A stretch of DNA of 64,000 nt from Anaerostipes rhamnosivorans (GTDB lineage Bacteria; Bacillota; Clostridia; Lachnospirales; Lachnospiraceae). Positions within the stretch are counted from its first letter, which is position 1, and every line of letters begins with the position of its first letter. The stretch covers positions 1,211,001-1,275,000 of the forward strand of contig NZ_CP040058.1 of assembly GCF_005280655.1 (NCBI RefSeq), read 5' to 3'. The position numbers and the translations under genes are program-made. The notes below the pieces were generated by a model. It had not been told where the DNA came from, did no database searches, and was given only the letters and a program-made list of their open reading frames with translations. Below are positions 18,217 to 27,137 of the stretch, piece after piece.

Positions 18217-18254
18217 CAACTAATTTATCTCATAGAAATGGAGAGGTGATATTT

Positions 18255-18431
18255 ATGAAGCAAAGAAAACAGTGGATGGTGATTGCTTTAGTCGTCATTC
18301 TTGCAGTATTATCCGTAATTCTTTTCTGTGACACAAATGAGGAGCAGAGAAAAGACGGGACCTTGGTAATGGAAAGGATGGAGCATCATGACCGTATATA
18401 TCAAAGCGGAAGACAGCGTATGTATTCATAA
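18255..18431 (+). CDS. Small membrane protein preceding spoVAA
   Basis: This 58-residue frame starts at ATG 18255 after GAGAGGTGA. It has one hydrophobic segment (about residues 8-24, WMVIALVVILAVLSVILF), then a charged tail. The last 44 bases overlap spoVAA in another frame. The good ribosome-binding site suggests it is expressed with the operon, and overlap suggests coupling. No family was recognised; the tail may be meaningless and the frame could be a leader or a relic. Confidence 0.5.
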   Translation: MKQRKQWMVIALVVILAVLSVILFCDTNEEQRKDGTLVMERMEHHDRIYQSGRQRMYS

Positions 18432-19011
18432 TCCGGATGTAAAAATAAAAGATGTTGCATCCATTTACTGTACCGACAAGGACATGGAGCAGAAAGTAAA
18501 AGAAGCAAAGCTCTTTCATTTTCAGAAACGGGGAAATGAAAGAGAGATTGTATCGATCTTAAAAGCAGTGGAAGTCATCAAAGAAATAGATAAAACTGCG
18601 GAAGTGGTCAACATGGGACCGGAAGATTTTATCATTTACTTAAAGGAAGTCACCCAGGAAAAGAAATGGGCCCATTACCTGAAGATAGCAGGTGTCTGCC
18701 TGGTAGCATTTTTTGGAGCCAGCTTTTCCATCATGAGCTACAACACAGATGTGGGGATCGACGATTTGTTTGCAACTGTCTATCAGCTGGTTATGGGAAC
18801 ACCTCCCAAAGGGCCTACGGTTCTTCATCTGGCATACACAGCTGGACTTGCCATTGGTATCATTGTATTCTTTAACCACGCCGGAAAGATCAAGATCACA
18901 GACGACCCAACGCCGTTTGAGGTACAGATGAGACTGTATGAGAGAGATGTCAACGACACATTAATGATTGACGCCGGCCGGAAAAAGGAGGAGCAGGATG
19001 TTTCTTCGTAA
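18388..19011 (+). CDS. spoVAA: Stage V sporulation protein AA
   Basis: This 207-residue SpoVA component belongs to the inner-membrane channel set that moves dipicolinic acid into the developing spore and out at germination. The N-terminal soluble domain (about 1-90, starting MTVYIKAEDSVCIHNPDVKI) precedes two membrane helices (about 96-118 and 145-165). The start ATG 18388 follows GGATGGAG. It overlaps spoVAB by 14 bp. SpoVAA and SpoVAB are not found in every spore-former, so this is the longer version of the operon. Confidence 0.85.
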   Translation: MTVYIKAEDSVCIHNPDVKIKDVASIYCTDKDMEQKVKEAKLFHFQKRGNEREIVSILKAVEVIKEIDKTAEVVNMGPEDFIIYLKEVTQEKKWAHYLKIAGVCLVAFFGASFSIMSYNTDVGIDDLFATVYQLVMGTPPKGPTVLHLAYTAGLAIGIIVFFNHAGKIKITDDPTPFEVQMRLYERDVNDTLMIDAGRKKEEQDVSS

Positions 19012-19408
19012 TTTACTTTTAATCGTCTACGGACTATCCGCCGGAGCACTGATAGCCGGAAGCTTTCTAGCCTTTTTAAGTATGATCGGAGTCGTGCCGA
19101 GACTGGCTGGGCTGACCAAGACCATATCCCACGCCATGCTCTACGAAACCTGCATCACACTGGGAGGAGTATTGGGAACCGCAGCATTCATATACCGCTG
19201 GCACATCCCTCTGGGATACCCGCTGCTGATCCTATTCGGCCTATTCGGAGGGATCTTCACAGGCTGCCTCATCGGAGCCCTGGCCGAAATGCTCAAAAGT
19301 CTCCCGGTCTTTTCCAGAAGACTGAAAATAAGAGACGGAATACCACTGATCATCTATTCCATAGCACTAGGAAAAATAGCAGGATGCTGGATGCAATTTT
19401 TGCGTTAG
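18998..19408 (+). CDS. spoVAB: Stage V sporulation protein AB
   Basis: This 136-residue integral membrane protein has about four to five hydrophobic segments, starting MFLRNLLLIVYGLSAGALIA. The start at 18998 has GGAGGAG 4 bases upstream and overlaps the end of spoVAA. Gly-rich helix motifs (GLFGGIFTGCLIGALAE) match SpoVAB. The stop codon TAG is followed at once by a hairpin-rich spacer before spoVAC. Confidence 0.82.
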   Translation: MFLRNLLLIVYGLSAGALIAGSFLAFLSMIGVVPRLAGLTKTISHAMLYETCITLGGVLGTAAFIYRWHIPLGYPLLILFGLFGGIFTGCLIGALAEMLKSLPVFSRRLKIRDGIPLIIYSIALGKIAGCWMQFLR

Positions 19409-19660
19409 CAACGAGCCGCGGAGGGGACTGTATATTAATCAGTTCATTCAGAGCTGAATATCCATGCAATGCATGGACAGGGAACGGCGTTTGACCGCTG
19501 AAAAGGCGGAAGCTTTTTCAGCGGTCAAAGGACGAGCCCGCACAGCCATACGCAGTATGGCATAGATTCAGCGACTATAGCCAAAAGATTATATAATAGC
19601 GAAAATTCTCTGCGGCGACTGCCGCAGAAACGGATGGGAGTAAAAAGCCCATCCGTATAA
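19409..19660. repeat. Six-hairpin spacer between spoVAB and spoVAC
   Basis: Six consecutive perfect inverted repeats lie in about 210 bp. They are ATTCAG/CTGAAT (19446-19459), TCCATGCA/TGCATGGA (19461-19477), TTTGACCGCTGAAAA with its complement (19490-19529, a 15-bp stem), GCCATAC/GTATGGC (19545-19561), TCTGCGGC/GCCGCAGA (19609-19628) and ACGGATGGG/CCCATCCGT (19630-19656). No coding frame was seen. The block starts directly at the spoVAB stop codon. Confidence 0.8.
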
Positions 19661-19707
19661 ACTCACGTATTTGACATGACCCGATATCGAAAGGAGATAA
19701 ATCTGTT

Positions 19708-20169
19708 ATGCATAATGAACCGTCAAAGGAACAATACAATGAATATGTGGAACAGGTGACGCCGGCCAGCAGCTGTGTCATGAACTGTGTCCGCGCGTTT
19801 TTTGTAGGAGGAGCAATCTGCACGTTAGGACAGGCGCTGAAGCGGGCAGCCATGCACTGGCTCCATTTAGGAGAAAAAGATGCGCTGCTCACTGTCACTT
19901 TAGCTCTTGTACTGCTGAGTGTGCTGCTTACTGGATTTAACCTGTATTCTAAGATTACAAAATTTGGAGGAGCAGGAGGGTTGGTACCGATCACGGGATT
20001 TGCCAATTCAGTCGCGTCCCCGGCTATTGAATATCAAAAGGAAGGACAGGTTTTCGGAATAGGGGTTAAGATCTTTACCATTGCAGGTCCTGTGATCCTG
20101 TACGGAATTTTATCCTCCTTTATCCTGGGAGTGATCTATATGATATTAGTCAGATTGGGGGTTATGTGA
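19708..20169 (+). CDS. spoVAC: Stage V sporulation protein AC
   Basis: This 153-residue membrane protein is the mechanosensitive-type channel subunit of the SpoVA complex. Several hydrophobic helices and the conserved stretch KITKFGGAGGLVPITGFANS (about residues 78-97) identify it. ATG 19708 is preceded by AAAGGAGATAA. The stop codon overlaps the spoVAD start (TGATG), indicating coupling. The roughly 300-bp gap upstream is filled by hairpins, so spoVAC-AD-AE may have separate expression from spoVAA-AB. Confidence 0.93.
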   Translation: MHNEPSKEQYNEYVEQVTPASSCVMNCVRAFFVGGAICTLGQALKRAAMHWLHLGEKDALLTVTLALVLLSVLLTGFNLYSKITKFGGAGGLVPITGFANSVASPAIEYQKEGQVFGIGVKIFTIAGPVILYGILSSFILGVIYMILVRLGVM

Positions 20170-21185
20170 TGAAAGTAATGAAGGGAAAACAAAGCCTGGA
20201 ATTTGAAAATCCGCCGTATCTGAAAGGATGGTCCTCCGTTGTCGGAGAAAAAGAAGGGGAAGGACCGCTGGGCCAGGCATTTGACCAGGTTATCGATGAT
20301 CCCCTGTTCGGCGAGGAGACATGGGAGCTTGCAGAGGGAAGATTTATGCGCCAGGCAGCACTTCTGGCGATCCAGAAGGCGGAGATCACAAAAAATCAGG
20401 TGCGGTACGCCTTCGCTGGAGATCTTTTAGAGCAGATCATGGCCACATCCTTTGGTATCAAAGATCTTGAGATTCCTCTCTTTGGACTGTACGGCGCGTG
20501 TTCCACAGCGGGAGAGTCCATTTCATTGGCGTCCATGACCGTTGCCGCAGGCTATGCGGATCATGCGCTGGCTCTTGCCTCCAGCCATATCGGAAGTGCG
20601 GAGAAGCAGTTCCGTTTTCCATTGGAGTACGGAAGCCAGAGACCTTTGTCCGCAACCTGGACAGTGACGGGAGCCGGTGGTTTTGTGATCTCCAAGGAAA
20701 AGAGTCCGATCAAAGTCCGGGGGATCACAACCGGAAAGATCGTGGATTACGGTGTAAAAGACTCTATGAACATGGGAGCCTGCATGGCACCGGCTGCTGC
20801 TGAAGTCATCTATCAGCACTTTAATGACTTTGCTATGACACCGGATGATTATGATGCCATCTATACCGGGGATCTAGGGGAGGTAGGAAAAGAGATTCTG
20901 ATCAAACTTCTGAAAGACAATGGATATGATATCTCAAAGGTACACGGGGACTGCGGGATCGAGATCTATCAGGACGAGACCCAGGATACCCACGCAGGCG
21001 GTTCAGGATGTGCCTGCAGCGCGGTAGTGCTTTCCTCCATGATCACAAGAAAGATGATAAACGGCGGCTGGAAAAGAGTACTTTTTGTGCCTACAGGTGC
21101 ACTGCTGTCAAAAACAAGCTTTAACGAGGGCGAGACCGTGCCGGGGATCGCTCATGGAGTTTTGCTGGAAAGAGAGGAACTGTAA
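20169..21185 (+). CDS. spoVAD: Stage V sporulation protein AD
   Basis: This 338-residue soluble SpoVA subunit has a thiolase-like fold and binds dipicolinic acid. Family stretches include FENPPYLKGWSSVVGEKEG, LYGACSTAGESI, TGDLGEVGKEIL and HAGGSGCACSAVVL. The ATG at 20169 overlaps the spoVAC stop; a GTG at 20166 is an alternative. Length matches Bacillus SpoVAD. It lies between spoVAC and spoVAE as in other spore-formers. Confidence 0.94.
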   Translation: MKVMKGKQSLEFENPPYLKGWSSVVGEKEGEGPLGQAFDQVIDDPLFGEETWELAEGRFMRQAALLAIQKAEITKNQVRYAFAGDLLEQIMATSFGIKDLEIPLFGLYGACSTAGESISLASMTVAAGYADHALALASSHIGSAEKQFRFPLEYGSQRPLSATWTVTGAGGFVISKEKSPIKVRGITTGKIVDYGVKDSMNMGACMAPAAAEVIYQHFNDFAMTPDDYDAIYTGDLGEVGKEILIKLLKDNGYDISKVHGDCGIEIYQDETQDTHAGGSGCACSAVVLSSMITRKMINGGWKRVLFVPTGALLSKTSFNEGETVPGIAHGVLLEREEL

Positions 21186-21542
21186 ATGGAATATGTAAAA
21201 GCATTTATTGTAGGAGGCATCATCTGTATTCTGGTGCAGATTCTTATGGATAATACAAAGCTGCAGCCTGGTAGGATCATGGTCATCCTGGTTGTATCAG
21301 GAGCAGTGCTGGGAGCTCTCGGGATCTATGAAAAGATTGCTGATTTTGCAGGATGCGGGGCAACAGTTCCGCTCTCAGGCTTTGGATTTTCCCTGTGGAA
21401 GGGCATGAAAGAAGCCATCGACCAACACGGAGTCCTGGGGCTGTTTGAAGGCGGATTTACGGCAGCAGCGGTGGGAACATCCGCGGCGCTGATCTTTTCT
21501 TATCTGGCATCGCTGATCTTTCAGCCTAAGATCAAGAAATAG
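21186..21542 (+). CDS. spoVAE: Stage V sporulation protein AE (SpoVAEb type)
   Basis: This 118-residue membrane protein has three to four helices. The motif KIADFAGCGATVPLSGFG (about residues 50-67) parallels the FGGAGG..PITGF motif of SpoVAC, as these paralogues share a fold. It starts one base after spoVAD with GAGGAAC as ribosome-binding site. It is the last gene of the operon; no spoVAF or gerA-like gene follows. Two hairpins end the transcript. Confidence 0.92.
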   Translation: MEYVKAFIVGGIICILVQILMDNTKLQPGRIMVILVVSGAVLGALGIYEKIADFAGCGATVPLSGFGFSLWKGMKEAIDQHGVLGLFEGGFTAAAVGTSAALIFSYLASLIFQPKIKK

Positions 21543-21571
21543 CCGCATGCCTGAATTTGATACTAAGTAAT

Positions 21572-21656
21572 GCCGCCCAGGCGGCGGGATTGCTTTTTAT
21601 ATATATAAAAGAGCGTTTCTGATAACGGTTATGCTATCGGAAACGCTCTTATTTTT
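21572..21656. terminator. Double, bidirectional terminator between spoVAE and the PBP gene
   Basis: GCCGCC-CA-GGCGGC (21572-21585) is followed by an 11-bp stem AAGAGCGTTTC/GAAACGCTCTT (21609-21650) and ATTTTT. The second hairpin has A-rich and T-rich flanks, so it can serve both convergent genes. Confidence 0.88.
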
Positions 21657-21672
21657 GAACTATTCTGCTTGG

Positions 21673-24219
21673 TTATTCTGGTGTATGGAGGCCGCACATG
21701 TATTTTACATAAAGGTCCGGGATCTGGTATTTGCTGTCATCCGTTGTTCCGCGGCTGCCTTTGGGCCTGGTGATATAGATCTTCCGGTACAGCTGATTGG
21801 CCGGGCAAGCGCTGTTAGCCGGATAACCGGATTCCTTACAAATATCCACGGCCACATGGACATCACATGGTTTGGTCGGTTTCGTTCCCAGAGCGAAGTA
21901 TTCTGTCTTTACTGTACTTCCCCTTGGATCATGGTCACAGACACCCTTTACGGCCAGCTTGCCGGATTTAGTGCAGATTTGTGCTTTTACTATATTTTTA
22001 GGCTGAGTAAAATCTTTTTTTGTTTCCTTTTTTTCTTGGACCACCTGATCCATAACAAGTTTCCAGATCTTTTCGTGCTGTTTTCCGGAAGAAAAGGAAG
22101 TATTCCGGTCATAGCCCATCCAGACGGAAGCCGTGTGGTATGGAGTGTATCCGGTAAACCAGAAATCATAATTGTTGGAGGTGGTGCCGGTCTTTCCAGC
22201 AGCAGGCATTCCCGATGAGAGCGCCGCAGGTTTTCCGGTTCCCTTCTTTATTACATCCTTCATGGCATCCGTGAGAAGGAATGACGTGGTGTCCCTCATC
22301 ACCGGCGTACCAGACGAAGAAGATTTTAGCAGCACTTTGCCGGACTGGTCCACAACCTTTGTATAGAGAGAGGGTTTGTAATAAGTTCCTCCGTTGGCAA
22401 TGGCAGAGAAAGCCCCGGTGAGTTCCAGATTGGTCACACCGTAAGTCAGGCCGCCTAAAGCCATGGACTGGTTCAGATCAGAATATGTCTTGCCGTCTGA
22501 AGTGATCTTATTGTCCACAAGGGTGGTAAAACCAAGCTTCTGTAAATATTCGTAGGATACTTCCGGCGTCACGTCGGCCATGGTCTTAGCGGCGACAATG
22601 TTCATGGAATCTGTGATGGCCTCCCGAATGGTGGAAAATCCCCGGTAGCCTTTGTAATAGTTGCGGACCGGGCGTCCGGTATCCAGGTAGTCATAAGGAG
22701 CATCGTCATAAACAGTGGCCAGGGTCATCTTTTTAGCATCCAGAGCCGGCAGAAAGGTAGAAAGAACCTTAAATGTGGAACCTGGCTGCCTGGTCGTTTT
22801 AGTGGCACGGTTCAGGGAAAGGTTTTCGGCTTTTATGCCCCGCCCCCCCACGATAGCCTCCACCTGGCCAGTGTTCTGGTTCATAACCGTCATAGAAATC
22901 TGGGGCTGGATCACGGTGGACACTTGTTCGTTGATCACATTGACCCCGTGTTTCTTCAGTGAGTTTGTGTACTTGTGGGCAGTCTCCTCAGCGGCAGATT
23001 TATTTTTAAATATAAGGCTGCTTCCGAGTTTATGTTTTTTCATATAGCTGAGTACATCATTTTCAGAGTAGCTGACTTCCTTTCCGTGTTTGTCAGTGCC
23101 TGATAGAGAATAAGAGAGAGCAACTTTTGTGCCTGCCGGATAGTTGTCCGGGTCGTTTGTCACCTTGTCGGCGATTTTCTGTATCCCGGAATCCTGGGTG
23201 GAATAAATCTTTAATCCCCCACTGTAAATGGCATTGTAGGCCTTTGTCTCATCATATCCCAGCTGTTCTTTCAGATCATGGACAACCTGGAGGATCAGCG
23301 CATCATCAAAATAGGAATTGGCGGTAGAGTCTTTCTGCTGCCTTGCGTTGATCTTCTGGATTCTTTCATAAACATTATCATTCACTGCTTCCGAATATTC
23401 ACTTTTTGTGATATAATGTTCTTCCAGCATTGTTTTGAGAATCGTCATCCTCCGGGACGCATTGTTGTTCGGATGGGTGATCGGATTCATCTTTGTTGGA
23501 TTCTTTGTGATACCGGCTAAAACGGTGCACTCCGACAATGTCAAATCTGATACGTCTTTATGAAAATATTTTTGAGATGCAGTCTGCACACCCAAAGTTC
23601 CTTCCCCTAGATTGATAGCATTTAAATATTCTTCCAGGATCTTTTGTTTAGAAGTGATCTTTTCTAATTCAAGAGCTAGGGATTGCTCTTTAATCTTGCG
23701 TTCTATGCGTTCGATTGTGGTTTTTTCAGGCTGTATCCCTAAAACATTATTTTTGATCAACTGCTGTGTGATGGTGCTGCCTCCCTGGTCCAGAGTCTGT
23801 TCTTTCAGCCCCAGCAGAAGGGATCTGGCGATACCGCGCATATCAATGCCGTTGTGGTTATAGAACCGGACATCTTCGATGGAGATAAACGCATTCTGAA
23901 GATTGGCCGGGATATCATCCAAAGAGACGTAGACACGGTTGGAATCACTGGTGGACAGTTTTCTTGTCACATTGCCTTCGTTATCATAGATCATGGTGAT
24001 ATAACCTTTTGAATGGATAGAGTCCAGGGATATATTCGGGGTATTGTTGAGGATCCCGCGGATGAATCCGATGGACAGGCCTGCAGCCGTGACGATCAGG
24101 GCGATGATGACAACCAGTGCATATTTATAGAAAAAAAGCGTAAGGTGGGAACCCCGCCGTAATTTCGGCGAAGACAGGGATTCCCTTTTGCGCTCTGTTT
24201 TTTGCTTGTTAAAGTTCAT
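21673..24219 (-). CDS. Class A penicillin-binding protein (PBP1a family)
   Basis: This 848-residue bifunctional enzyme polymerises and cross-links peptidoglycan. A short basic cytoplasmic tail and one membrane helix (about 33-55) come first. The GT51 domain has catalytic Glu115 in EDVRFYNHNGID and QGGSTITQQLIKN (145-157). The transpeptidase domain has SxxK in PGSTFK (about residue 480), SMN, and KTGT in AAGKTGTTSNN (about 676). The start at 24219 follows AGGAGGTC; a longer frame from 24264 has no site. The C-terminal tail (about 750-848) is Cys-containing and rich in Pro/Thr/Lys, which is common in clostridial PBPs. It converges on spoVAE but is probably a vegetative gene. Confidence 0.93.
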   Translation of the reverse strand: MNFNKQKTERKRESLSSPKLRRGSHLTLFFYKYALVVIIALIVTAAGLSIGFIRGILNNTPNISLDSIHSKGYITMIYDNEGNVTRKLSTSDSNRVYVSLDDIPANLQNAFISIEDVRFYNHNGIDMRGIARSLLLGLKEQTLDQGGSTITQQLIKNNVLGIQPEKTTIERIERKIKEQSLALELEKITSKQKILEEYLNAINLGEGTLGVQTASQKYFHKDVSDLTLSECTVLAGITKNPTKMNPITHPNNNASRRMTILKTMLEEHYITKSEYSEAVNDNVYERIQKINARQQKDSTANSYFDDALILQVVHDLKEQLGYDETKAYNAIYSGGLKIYSTQDSGIQKIADKVTNDPDNYPAGTKVALSYSLSGTDKHGKEVSYSENDVLSYMKKHKLGSSLIFKNKSAAEETAHKYTNSLKKHGVNVINEQVSTVIQPQISMTVMNQNTGQVEAIVGGRGIKAENLSLNRATKTTRQPGSTFKVLSTFLPALDAKKMTLATVYDDAPYDYLDTGRPVRNYYKGYRGFSTIREAITDSMNIVAAKTMADVTPEVSYEYLQKLGFTTLVDNKITSDGKTYSDLNQSMALGGLTYGVTNLELTGAFSAIANGGTYYKPSLYTKVVDQSGKVLLKSSSSGTPVMRDTTSFLLTDAMKDVIKKGTGKPAALSSGMPAAGKTGTTSNNYDFWFTGYTPYHTASVWMGYDRNTSFSSGKQHEKIWKLVMDQVVQEKKETKKDFTQPKNIVKAQICTKSGKLAVKGVCDHDPRGSTVKTEYFALGTKPTKPCDVHVAVDICKESGYPANSACPANQLYRKIYITRPKGSRGTTDDSKYQIPDLYVKYMCGLHTPE

Positions 24220-24382
24220 GTAAGACCTCCTATGTTTAGCATTATAACAAATAAAAAATAACAAGTAAACAATACCTTATAGGGCTCCGCCTTGTTCTGT
24301 CATGCAGGACGCTTTGGGGGGATATGATTGGAATCACGTTTAAGGAGAGTTATAGATTTTTACAAAAGAGGAGGAACAAAAG

Positions 24383-24667
24383 ATGAAGAAGGAGAAATTA
24401 GGAACCAATTATTTGGAGGATGGCAATGGGGACGGATTTGTAGTATCCTATTATATGCTGAACGATTCTGTGAAGGATATCTACGGTGCGGTCCTGGAGA
24501 GGACCACCAAGAAGCCGGAGGTGCTGGAAGTAGAAGAGGTAAGAGGGGCATTTGCCTCCAGGGCGCAGGCGGAGGCTATCGTCCGGCTGCTGATCAAATA
24601 TGAAGTGACACCGATTTCTTTTTATGAGGCGGTTGACGCAGCGATGGAGTTGGAGGGAAACGATTGA
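24383..24667 (+). CDS. Small conserved hypothetical protein (DUF6514-like)
   Basis: This 94-residue acidic protein starts at ATG 24383 after GAGGAGG. It contains NYLEDGNGDGFVVSYYMLND and a C-terminal helix (RAQAEAIVRLLIKYEVTP). The pattern resembles small clostridial proteins of the DUF6514 type, but the assignment is from memory and weak. Its stop codon overlaps the TTG start of yigZ (ATTGA), so the two are probably coupled. Function is unknown. Confidence 0.6.
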   Translation: MKKEKLGTNYLEDGNGDGFVVSYYMLNDSVKDIYGAVLERTTKKPEVLEVEEVRGAFASRAQAEAIVRLLIKYEVTPISFYEAVDAAMELEGND

Positions 24668-25296
24668 AAGAACAGTATCAGACCATTCATAAGACTGGGG
24701 AATCTCTGGTCATAGAGAAAAAATCAAAGTTCATTGGGATCGCGGTGCCGGTTTCCAGCGAGGAAGAGGCACTGGCTGTGATAGCGGAGGAGAAGCGCAG
24801 GTACAGGGATGCCAGACACCACTGCAGTGCGTTTTGTGTCGGCATTGAACAGCCGCTTCAAAGAGCCAGCGACGACGGAGAACCAAGCGGGACGGCAGGA
24901 AAGCCCATGCTGGAAGTGATCACAGGCAATAATTTATGCAATGTTATCATTGTTGTGACACGTTACTTTGGAGGTACGCTGCTCGGTACCGGAGGCCTTG
25001 TGAGGGCCTATACGAAGGCGGCTGTGGAAGCAGTTGAGGCGGCTGGGACCGTCACTATGGGATTGGGGCACAGACTCAGGACCAGCTGTGATTATTCCAC
25101 GGCAGGAAAGATTCAGTATCTTCTCGGTACAGAGGACATTTCGGTCTTAAACACGGATTATACGGATAAAGTGACCATGGAGTTCCTGGTACCGGAAGCC
25201 GGATGTGGGCAGATCCAAAAGAAACTGACAGATCTGTCAGGGGGAACAGCTTCTATAGAAGAAATAGGAATCGAGTATACTGTGACAGACAACTAA
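24664..25296 (+). CDS. yigZ: YigZ/IMPACT family protein
   Basis: This 210-residue UPF0029 protein has the family signature SDDGEPSGTAGKPML (about 76-90) and VVTRYFGGTLLGTGGLVRAY (about 100-119). The C-terminal DUF1949 ferredoxin-like domain follows. The family may bind RNA or ribosomes; the bacterial role is not settled. The start is a TTG at 24664 overlapping the upstream stop, with GGAGGG 5 bases before it. A strong bidirectional-looking terminator follows. Confidence 0.9.
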   Translation: MKEQYQTIHKTGESLVIEKKSKFIGIAVPVSSEEEALAVIAEEKRRYRDARHHCSAFCVGIEQPLQRASDDGEPSGTAGKPMLEVITGNNLCNVIIVVTRYFGGTLLGTGGLVRAYTKAAVEAVEAAGTVTMGLGHRLRTSCDYSTAGKIQYLLGTEDISVLNTDYTDKVTMEFLVPEAGCGQIQKKLTDLSGGTASIEEIGIEYTVTDN

Positions 25297-25333
25297 GAAA
25301 CTCTAAAACAAGTGATCATTGTGGCCAATGAGA

Positions 25334-25371
25334 AAAAAGAGCGTCAGGGGCTTAGCCTGATGCTCTTTTTA
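25334..25371. terminator. Terminator between yigZ and leuA
   Basis: AAAGAGCGTCAGG pairs with CCTGATGCTCTTT with one mismatch around GGCTTAG. A-tract and T-tract flank it, so it can act on both convergent genes. Confidence 0.88.
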
Positions 25372-25386
25372 TTTTGTAAGAACGTA

Positions 25387-27039
25387 TTATAAACGGTTGA
25401 CTGCACTGATCAGCGCAAGCACGGAGGCAGTGATGATATCCTCATGGATTCCCGCACCCCATACGACAGTTCCGTTTGGCTGCTGGAGAGCCACATATGA
25501 GCATGCTTTGGAATTAGAACCTACATTGAGGGCATGCTCCTGGTAGCTTACGATGGAATAATTCAGGTCGCTGTGGCGCTGTATGGCATTGCTGACCGCG
25601 TCCAGGCGCCCGTTTCCTTTGCCGTGGTACAGCTTGTGGACACCGGCTTTGTCAAGGGAGATCTCTGCTTCAATGCCGCCGTCTTTCTGGATAAAGTGGA
25701 CTTCTTTTAATGCGATAGGAGAATCAATATTCACATAGACTTTCTTAAATACGTCCAGAATGTCTTTCGGAACCAGCTCCCGGTGCTGTTTATCGGATAC
25801 ATCCTTAACCGTATAACCTACGTCTTCCCTCATCTTGCCTGGGATATGGAATCCAAAGTTCTCTTCCAGTACATAGCCGATGCCTCCCTTGCCGGACTGG
25901 CTGTTAATGCGTATCACATCACTTTCGTATTCCCTGCCGATATCTTTCGGATCAATCGGCAGATAAGGCACTGACCAGTAATCCGGATCCCGGTCATCAA
26001 TCCAGTGCATGCCTTTGGCGATGGCATCCTGATGGGAACCGGAGAAAGCTGCAAATACAAGCTTGCCGGAATAAGGCTGGCGGTCGTAGACACTCATGCG
26101 GGTCAGGCGCTCATATGTCTTTGTAAGCTGTGGGAGATTGGAGAAGTCCAGCTTCGGATCTACTCCGTGGGAATACATGTTGAGTGCCACAGTGACGATA
26201 TCCACATTTCCGGTCCTCTCTCCGTTGCCGAACAAAGTTCCCTCAACCCGGTCCGCTCCCGCAAGCAGAGCAAGTTCCGTGTCAGCGACGCCGCAGCCTC
26301 TGTCATTGTGAGGGTGGATGGAAAGCACTACGTTTTCCCGGTACTTCATATGTTTGCTCATGTACTCGATCTGGCTGGCGTACACATGCGGCATGGAAAG
26401 CTGTACGGTGACAGGCAGGTTGATGATTACTTTCCAGTCCGGAGACGGTTTCCAGACATCCAGCACGGCATTGCACACTTCCAGTGCATACTCCACCTCA
26501 GTCCCGGTAAAGCTTTCTGGAGAGTACTCAAACTGGAACTTTCCTTCGGTCTCTCCGGCCAGTTTCTTCAGAAGTTCAGCTCCATCTGTGGCAATCTTTA
26601 AGATCTCATCCTTCGACTTTTTGAACACCTGCTCCCTCTGTGCAAGAGATGTAGAATTATATACATGGACGATGGCGCGCTTTGCACCTTTCAAAGCTTC
26701 AAATGTACGTTTGATGATATGTTCCCTTGCCTGAGTCAGTACCTGGATGGTCACATCATCCGGGATCAGATCCTGTTCGATCAAAGTGCGCAGGAAGGTA
26801 TACTCTGTCTCAGAAGCAGCAGGGAATCCCACCTCGATCTCCTTAAAGCCAACCTTCACCAGGTACTTAAAGAACTCTACCTTTTCGTCCAGGCTCATGG
26901 GAATGATCAAGGCCTGGTTTCCGTCTCTTAGATCCACGCTGCACCAGTCAGGTGCTTTTGTGATGTACTCTTTTCGTGCCCAGTCAAGACACTCTTCCGG
27001 GGGCATAAAGTATTGGCGTTTATATTTGTTAGAATTCAT
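25387..27039 (-). CDS. leuA: 2-isopropylmalate synthase
   Basis: This 550-residue enzyme makes 2-isopropylmalate from acetyl-CoA and 2-oxoisovalerate, the first committed step of leucine synthesis. It belongs to the long LeuA type 2 form. The catalytic start of the barrel is SVDLRDGNQAL (about 33-43) and the metal motif is SIHPHNDRGCGVADTEL. A C-terminal dimer domain for leucine feedback (about 430-550) ends SYVALQQPNGTVVWGAGIHE. The start at 27039 follows AGGGAG; longer in-frame starts lack a site. A leucine T-box leader lies upstream. No other leu genes are adjacent. Confidence 0.95.
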   Translation of the reverse strand: MNSNKYKRQYFMPPEECLDWARKEYITKAPDWCSVDLRDGNQALIIPMSLDEKVEFFKYLVKVGFKEIEVGFPAASETEYTFLRTLIEQDLIPDDVTIQVLTQAREHIIKRTFEALKGAKRAIVHVYNSTSLAQREQVFKKSKDEILKIATDGAELLKKLAGETEGKFQFEYSPESFTGTEVEYALEVCNAVLDVWKPSPDWKVIINLPVTVQLSMPHVYASQIEYMSKHMKYRENVVLSIHPHNDRGCGVADTELALLAGADRVEGTLFGNGERTGNVDIVTVALNMYSHGVDPKLDFSNLPQLTKTYERLTRMSVYDRQPYSGKLVFAAFSGSHQDAIAKGMHWIDDRDPDYWSVPYLPIDPKDIGREYESDVIRINSQSGKGGIGYVLEENFGFHIPGKMREDVGYTVKDVSDKQHRELVPKDILDVFKKVYVNIDSPIALKEVHFIQKDGGIEAEISLDKAGVHKLYHGKGNGRLDAVSNAIQRHSDLNYSIVSYQEHALNVGSNSKACSYVALQQPNGTVVWGAGIHEDIITASVLALISAVNRL

Positions 27040-27102
27040 AGATATAAAATCTCCCTTCATAAAATGTGAAAAATGAAACAGCATACGGCGGTGCTGCGGA
27101 AA

Positions 27103-27137
27103 GAACAAAGTGGGATCGCAGGGCTTTCCTATGCAAT
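27103..27137 (-). repeat. Dispersed repeat, deleted copy H in the leuA leader
   Basis: On the minus strand it reads ATTGCATAGGAAAGCCCTGCG and then CCCACTTTGTTC. Both ends of the repeat are kept and the middle is missing. It begins right at the T-tract of the T-box terminator. Confidence 0.75.
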
